A stretch of DNA of 40,206 nt from Martensiomyces pterosporus. Taxonomy: Eukaryota > Kickxellomycota > Kickxellomycetes > Kickxellales > Kickxellaceae. Position 1 is the stretch's first letter. Every line of letters begins with the position of its first letter. A model generated the notes under the pieces. That model was not told the origin of the DNA. It did not search any database and saw only the letters and a list, made by a program, of their open reading frames with translations. The translations under genes and the position numbers were made by a program. The stretch lies in contig MU604047.1 in the NCBI GenBank assembly GCA_025201845.1, forward strand, positions 1-40,206. The letters run 5' to 3'. This document shows, one piece after another, positions 36,894-40,206 of this stretch.

Positions 36894-37790
36894 ACTCTGC
36901 ATGTAGACTCGCACGAAATATACCCAGTGCAAATTATTTGAATCAGTCGCTTGTCCGTTTTATTGCAGATCGACCGAGAGCTCCGTTCCATCATCCCGCC
37001 CGCTACCCGTCGCAGAATTATGCGGCGTGACCAGCAGAGGAAGTTCCATACAGCCACAGCAGATGGGGTACCTATTTTTCCAAGAACCTTCGCCGACCGC
37101 GGCCCAGTGTTCAACGAGTCTTCCAGGACCATGCTACTGGGCCGGTAACAAGGAGCAACAACAGTGCCTAGGTAATTTACTCACGGGCCCTCCCGGATGA
37201 CATAGGTTTGCACGTGCAGTGGCTATCTCTCACGAGTGTCCTCTGGACACCTGTGCGGGACGGCATGTGTTGGCTTAGTTTCCTGTCGCCCTAGCGACAT
37301 GGTTTCCTGTGGTCATTAGCCGACCCTGCTATGGGGACTCTTCTAGTTTCTTGGTTTTTGGTTAGGTTTACTGGAAATACATTGGCTCCATCAACAGGTG
37401 AGTATCATCCACGATATGGAAATGGTCCTGTGCATATTGTTTTCAAGTTGGCGCAATGCCTTTCCCTGAATTTTCCATCACTGGATTTGTTCACCGTTCT
37501 ATGCAAGCACAGCGTGTCCATTACCACTGGTTCTACGGGAAACACTATTGCTCTTTGCTCATCATCCAGTTGTGGAGTAGGCAATAGAGCATGGCGACTT
37601 GCTCACAGAACCGAGTCAGGAAATTGACAACCAGCTATGTATACATGCATAGGCAGGCATCCTTCCTATGGCTGACTTTGCCAGGTGTTTGCCGTTTTGA
37701 CAGCTGCTCAAGCAACAATATCTGCTGCTCGCTCTTCTACTCCGCTCTCATTTCAACTACTGCAATTTTCCATTACTCTCTTTTCTGAAG
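36894..37790. other. Gene-poor region with a possible orphan exon-like fragment
   Basis: Base composition falls from GC-rich to mixed here. A 65-codon frame at 36951-37148 follows a TTTTATTGCAG acceptor-like sequence (36957-36967) and reads IDRELRSIIPPATRRRIMRR onward. It looks more coding than its surroundings but has no recognised family or companion exons, so it may be a gene remnant or chance. A hairpin TGTCGC-CCTA-GCGACA lies at 37284-37299, flanked by two GTTTCCTGT copies (37278-37286 and 37302-37310). Confidence 0.4.
36951..37148 (+). pseudogene. Possible remnant of a coding exon
   Basis: 65-codon open frame rich in Arg with an ordered-looking start (DRELRSIIPPATRRRIMRRD) and NESSRTMLLGR at the end. 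Preceded by a pyrimidine stretch and CAG that could be a splice acceptor. No upstream exon, no recognised family. Offered as a weak candidate only. Confidence 0.2.
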
Positions 37791-39476
37791 ATGGCGCGCA
37801 TAAAAGTGTTGCACCTAAACATACTGCGAAAGGTGTTGGCGTACTTTTACCATGGAACGATGAAGCGCTATACTCTCCATGAGTTTAAGCAGCTATTACC
37901 TCCTGCTGCAGTCTGTCGTGTTTGGAGGGAGTGTATGCTTCCATACGTGTATCACAGAGCACACCTCGAGTACCATATCAAACAAACAGATGAGGATAGT
38001 GAGACTACACAACCCAAGTATGTGTGGAAATCAAACATCGACCTCATTGTCTCGCAGCGGCTCAGCAGTGCAATTAAATACATACGTATAAAGTCCTTTG
38101 AGTGTCCACTCAACTTTACAGATATGATTCATGCTCTGGATGCCCTTGGCTTTAGTTCAAATCACTGGAGGGCGGTTAATGCACTAAAAATCCATATAGC
38201 CCTTGGTATTGTTGATGAGAGGAAACCTAGTTCTGGTGACGACGAAGCGTTGGCATCACAGTTAACAGAGTACTTTGGACAGCACCTTCCAAATATCGGT
38301 GATTTGTTCATACAGATTGTTCCTCAATCAAATGCCAGTCAACTCGTGTCGAACAAGCTGGTCAACCTGTATGCTATTCAGCTGCACGCACTCAGATGCT
38401 ACGCTGTTTCTATCACTTTCAACTGCCATTCATTTTCATCAATGCTCAGTCATCTAACTGTTGGGATTGCCCCTGGGGTAGCAAACCGGCTTCCACAGCT
38501 GCTAGCTTCGCCACTGGAGAGTCTGAAGCTGTTTGATATCCCACACAATTTCGCTTGGTGGACGTTTATTGGTATAAGATCTGATCACATCGAATTTACC
38601 AACCTACACACTCTCAGGCTTAAATTTCGCCAATCATCGGAGAATGCAGAGGAACCGAACATTTCCAACAGGCAAGTGAGTACAAGTACGGTTTCACTTG
38701 ACATTGGTTGTCGCAAGTTACTCTTTCCCAAGCTGAGTGACCTACGCATATATAACAGCCCATACAATGATGGTGCACTTTATTCCATGTTTGTCCACTC
38801 GCCTCTCCAAATTGTCCTAATCAACAGTTCGTTCAAATCAGTCCAGCACATGAATCCCCGCATTTTGTTTAACGCAGCAGATGTTCATTTCGACATTCAC
38901 AGTCTCTCACATGACGACTACGATGACTATACCGAGTTTTATTGCAGGCTGCTTAGTAGACCCTCTAATGCTAGAACTGCTACGTTGAGCATGTATCAGA
39001 GCAGTGTGCCTTTGCCTATACCCAGCATAGTTGAATGGATAAACCTAGAGCATCTAATTCTCTTTGCTAACATACATCTTGCTTCAGTTATTCAAGTCAT
39101 CACTCAGCTGCCAAAGTTACACACACTTGTTGTTGAGAATGTTGTTGATGAGGTCAACGAAGCTGGTGCACATCTGCAAGCGATTCTCAAAAGAACTTTG
39201 ACACAAATCCAGTCTATTGCTACTCAAGTCAAGAGTATTTCGATTTATTCGCTCCCCACACATTTTGGAACAGTCAATTATTCACCCCGCAGAAGGCCAC
39301 TGGTATTCAGCCTGGATGTTATATCTTACTTGACTGTTCTTATTCGATCTCTGGACAAGGTGATTGTGCCTGATTTATATGTCTCTGACATCAAGAAGTT
39401 TGCTGTTCGCTATGCAGACTCGTTTCCTCATCTGCGTGATATAAAGGTGTTGCGTGCAAGTAAAGAACATGGCTAG
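37791..39476 (+). CDS. F-box-like protein of a lineage-specific fungal family
   Basis: 561 residues from the ATG at 37791. The first ~55 residues are F-box-like: LRKVLAYFYHGTMKRYTLHE, then QLLPPAAVCRVWRECMLPYVYHRAHLEYHI, i.e. hydrophobic helices, a VCRVWR core and a following Tyr-rich strand. The remainder is made of LRR-like spaced leucine segments (ESLKLFDIPHN, NLHTLRLKF, KLSDLRIYNS, NLEHLILFANIHL, KLHTLVVENV), which usually form a solenoid that recruits substrates to SCF ubiquitin ligases. Similar long F-box-like proteins are much expanded in Kickxellales genomes as far as I recall. No zinc finger or signal peptide is seen. The gene is visibly AT-richer than the rest of the window and the two neighbours on either side, so it may be young or relaxed in codon use. 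The partner specificity cannot be told. Confidence 0.75.
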   Translation: MARIKVLHLNILRKVLAYFYHGTMKRYTLHEFKQLLPPAAVCRVWRECMLPYVYHRAHLEYHIKQTDEDSETTQPKYVWKSNIDLIVSQRLSSAIKYIRIKSFECPLNFTDMIHALDALGFSSNHWRAVNALKIHIALGIVDERKPSSGDDEALASQLTEYFGQHLPNIGDLFIQIVPQSNASQLVSNKLVNLYAIQLHALRCYAVSITFNCHSFSSMLSHLTVGIAPGVANRLPQLLASPLESLKLFDIPHNFAWWTFIGIRSDHIEFTNLHTLRLKFRQSSENAEEPNISNRQVSTSTVSLDIGCRKLLFPKLSDLRIYNSPYNDGALYSMFVHSPLQIVLINSSFKSVQHMNPRILFNAADVHFDIHSLSHDDYDDYTEFYCRLLSRPSNARTATLSMYQSSVPLPIPSIVEWINLEHLILFANIHLASVIQVITQLPKLHTLVVENVVDEVNEAGAHLQAILKRTLTQIQSIATQVKSISIYSLPTHFGTVNYSPRRRPLVFSLDVISYLTVLIRSLDKVIVPDLYVSDIKKFAVRYADSFPHLRDIKVLRASKEHG

Positions 39477-40050
39477 TACTCAAGTGCCAATTTTCTTCTA
39501 GGTCTTTTATTTTCCTTCTCTTTATCACTTTTCTCTGTTTGCATATAACAAGTGAATACGCCCACCACACTTGTTTCCATGGTATAGCCTGCATTGTTGA
39601 CATCAAAGCGTAGTCCTTAACAGACGATAGTGAGCCTGACATACGCACTCAAACATCCCTTACACATCAGCCACTCTTAGCTGACAGGTTTGCTGGCAAG
39701 GATATGTTGTGTGTGTGAGCAAAGCGAATAGTGAAGCGAGTGTATTAGAATAAAAGCGAAGGGGGTGATTGCGAAGCTAAAGAACCCCAGAGAGGGAAAG
39801 CAGGATCATCGAAGTATTTATGTACGCATCTGCTCAGGCACTGCAGGTAACCCCGACAACAATGTTACATAGGGGCATGAATAACATCAGTTTGCCATCT
39901 CCATTTGCAGGGTAGAGTGCATTGAATGCAGTGTGGCTGCTATAACCTAATAGCGGGATATGTAAGTGCAGAAAGCACACGCTATGTGCTGTTTTTCTCA
40001 TATCACTTCAAATGTACTGAGAATCAGCCAGAGGAATACTAATGCAAAAG
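39477..40050. other. AT-rich intergenic region
   Basis: 574 bp between the F-box-like gene and the right-edge gene (convergent). It contains TTTTATTTTCC soon after the stop (39507-39517) and AATAAA within TAGAATAAAAGCG (39749-39754). I see no coding region or repeat. Confidence 0.5.
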
Positions 40051-40206
40051 CTAAGCTGTGCCACGAATCCTTGCTGCCGCGCCCTGGAGCACGTCACTCA
40101 GGCTCTTGACAAGCGTCTCTCTCACCTCCTTTTCTGTGCGCAGGATGAATGGATCCGTTGGCTCAGCCATCGACATGCTTGAGAGGTTGGCTGCCAGGCT
40201 TGGCTG
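40051..40206 (-). CDS. 3' end of an unidentified minus-strand gene (truncated by the window edge)
   Basis: The minus-strand frame is open from base 40206 to a TAG at 40053-40051, giving the last 51 residues. They read SMSMAEPTDPFILRTEKEVR then ETLVKSLSDVLQGAAARIRG. The piece is GC-rich, unlike the preceding 3 kb, and its amphipathic helix with Lys/Arg/Glu pairs (KEVRETLVKSLSDVLQGAAARI) looks like genuine protein. The family is not recognisable from this short end, and the start lies outside the window. Confidence 0.55.
   Translation of the reverse strand, partial: QPSLAANLSSMSMAEPTDPFILRTEKEVRETLVKSLSDVLQGAAARIRGTA

Noticed and set aside
37331..37627. 98-codon frame upstream of the F-box-like gene
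   Set aside because: No recognisable motif, mixed composition and no splice link to the downstream ATG.
1..40206. CRISPR arrays, prokaryotic operons or prophage
   Set aside because: No regularly spaced direct repeats with unique spacers; spliced genes and eukaryotic families show nuclear fungal DNA. Tandem repeats are all in-frame coding repeats.

Overview
The window is nuclear DNA from a fungus. The genes are mostly intron-poor and carry short introns with GT..AG ends and CTAAC-type branch sites. The products are typical of fungi: a CASP/Coy1-type golgin, a Gtr1/RagA GTPase, a Ynd1-type apyrase, CLP1, a lipin/Pah1 phosphatase, an Yfh7-type kinase, a fungal-specific transcription factor and several GPI-anchored wall proteins. 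The GC-rich coding style, the long Ser/Ala/Gln low-complexity runs and the F-box-like protein at the right end resemble Kickxellomycotina (Coemansia-like) genomes. That placement is inference, not proven here.

Left part (1-9.8 kb): the 3' end of a probable GPI-anchored Cys-rich protein (+), an unrecognised 373-residue protein (+), then four minus-strand genes: CASP/Coy1-like golgin, RagA/Gtr1 GTPase (two exons), GDA1/CD39 apyrase and a monocarboxylate-type MFS transporter. A 1.1-kb stretch without a gene follows.

Middle part (10.8-21.3 kb): an unrecognised 631-residue Ser-rich protein (+), then four minus-strand genes: a GPI-anchored Cys-rich protein related to the one at the left edge, a 1013-residue Ala/Ser-rich repeat protein with signal peptide and GPI-like tail, a NEDP1/SENP8-type Ulp1 protease and CLP1 (two exons). 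CLP1 is divergent from an Ayr1-like short-chain reductase with an unusual CPV-rich linker and a tail anchor.

Right part (21.8-40.2 kb): the reductase (+), a hormone-sensitive-lipase-type hydrolase with low-complexity insertions between its catalytic residues (+), a large regulator with the fungal transcription-factor middle region but no visible zinc cluster (two exons, 584-bp intron), an Yfh7-like P-loop kinase (two exons), a 1350-residue lipin (three exons, +), a visibly lower-GC stretch with an F-box-like lineage-specific gene (+), and the 3' end of an unidentified minus-strand gene at the edge.

No CRISPR array, rRNA, convincing tRNA or intact transposon was seen. Most genes are independent housekeeping functions. 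There are two loose themes: cell-surface GPI proteins (three) and glycerolipid metabolism (Ayr1-like reductase, HSL-type hydrolase, lipin). Neither is organised as a demonstrable cluster, and I do not claim a new multi-gene system. The most unusual items are the CPV-motif tail of the reductase, the split catalytic core of the HSL-type enzyme, the zinc-cluster-less regulator with its long open intron, and the two related GPI proteins.
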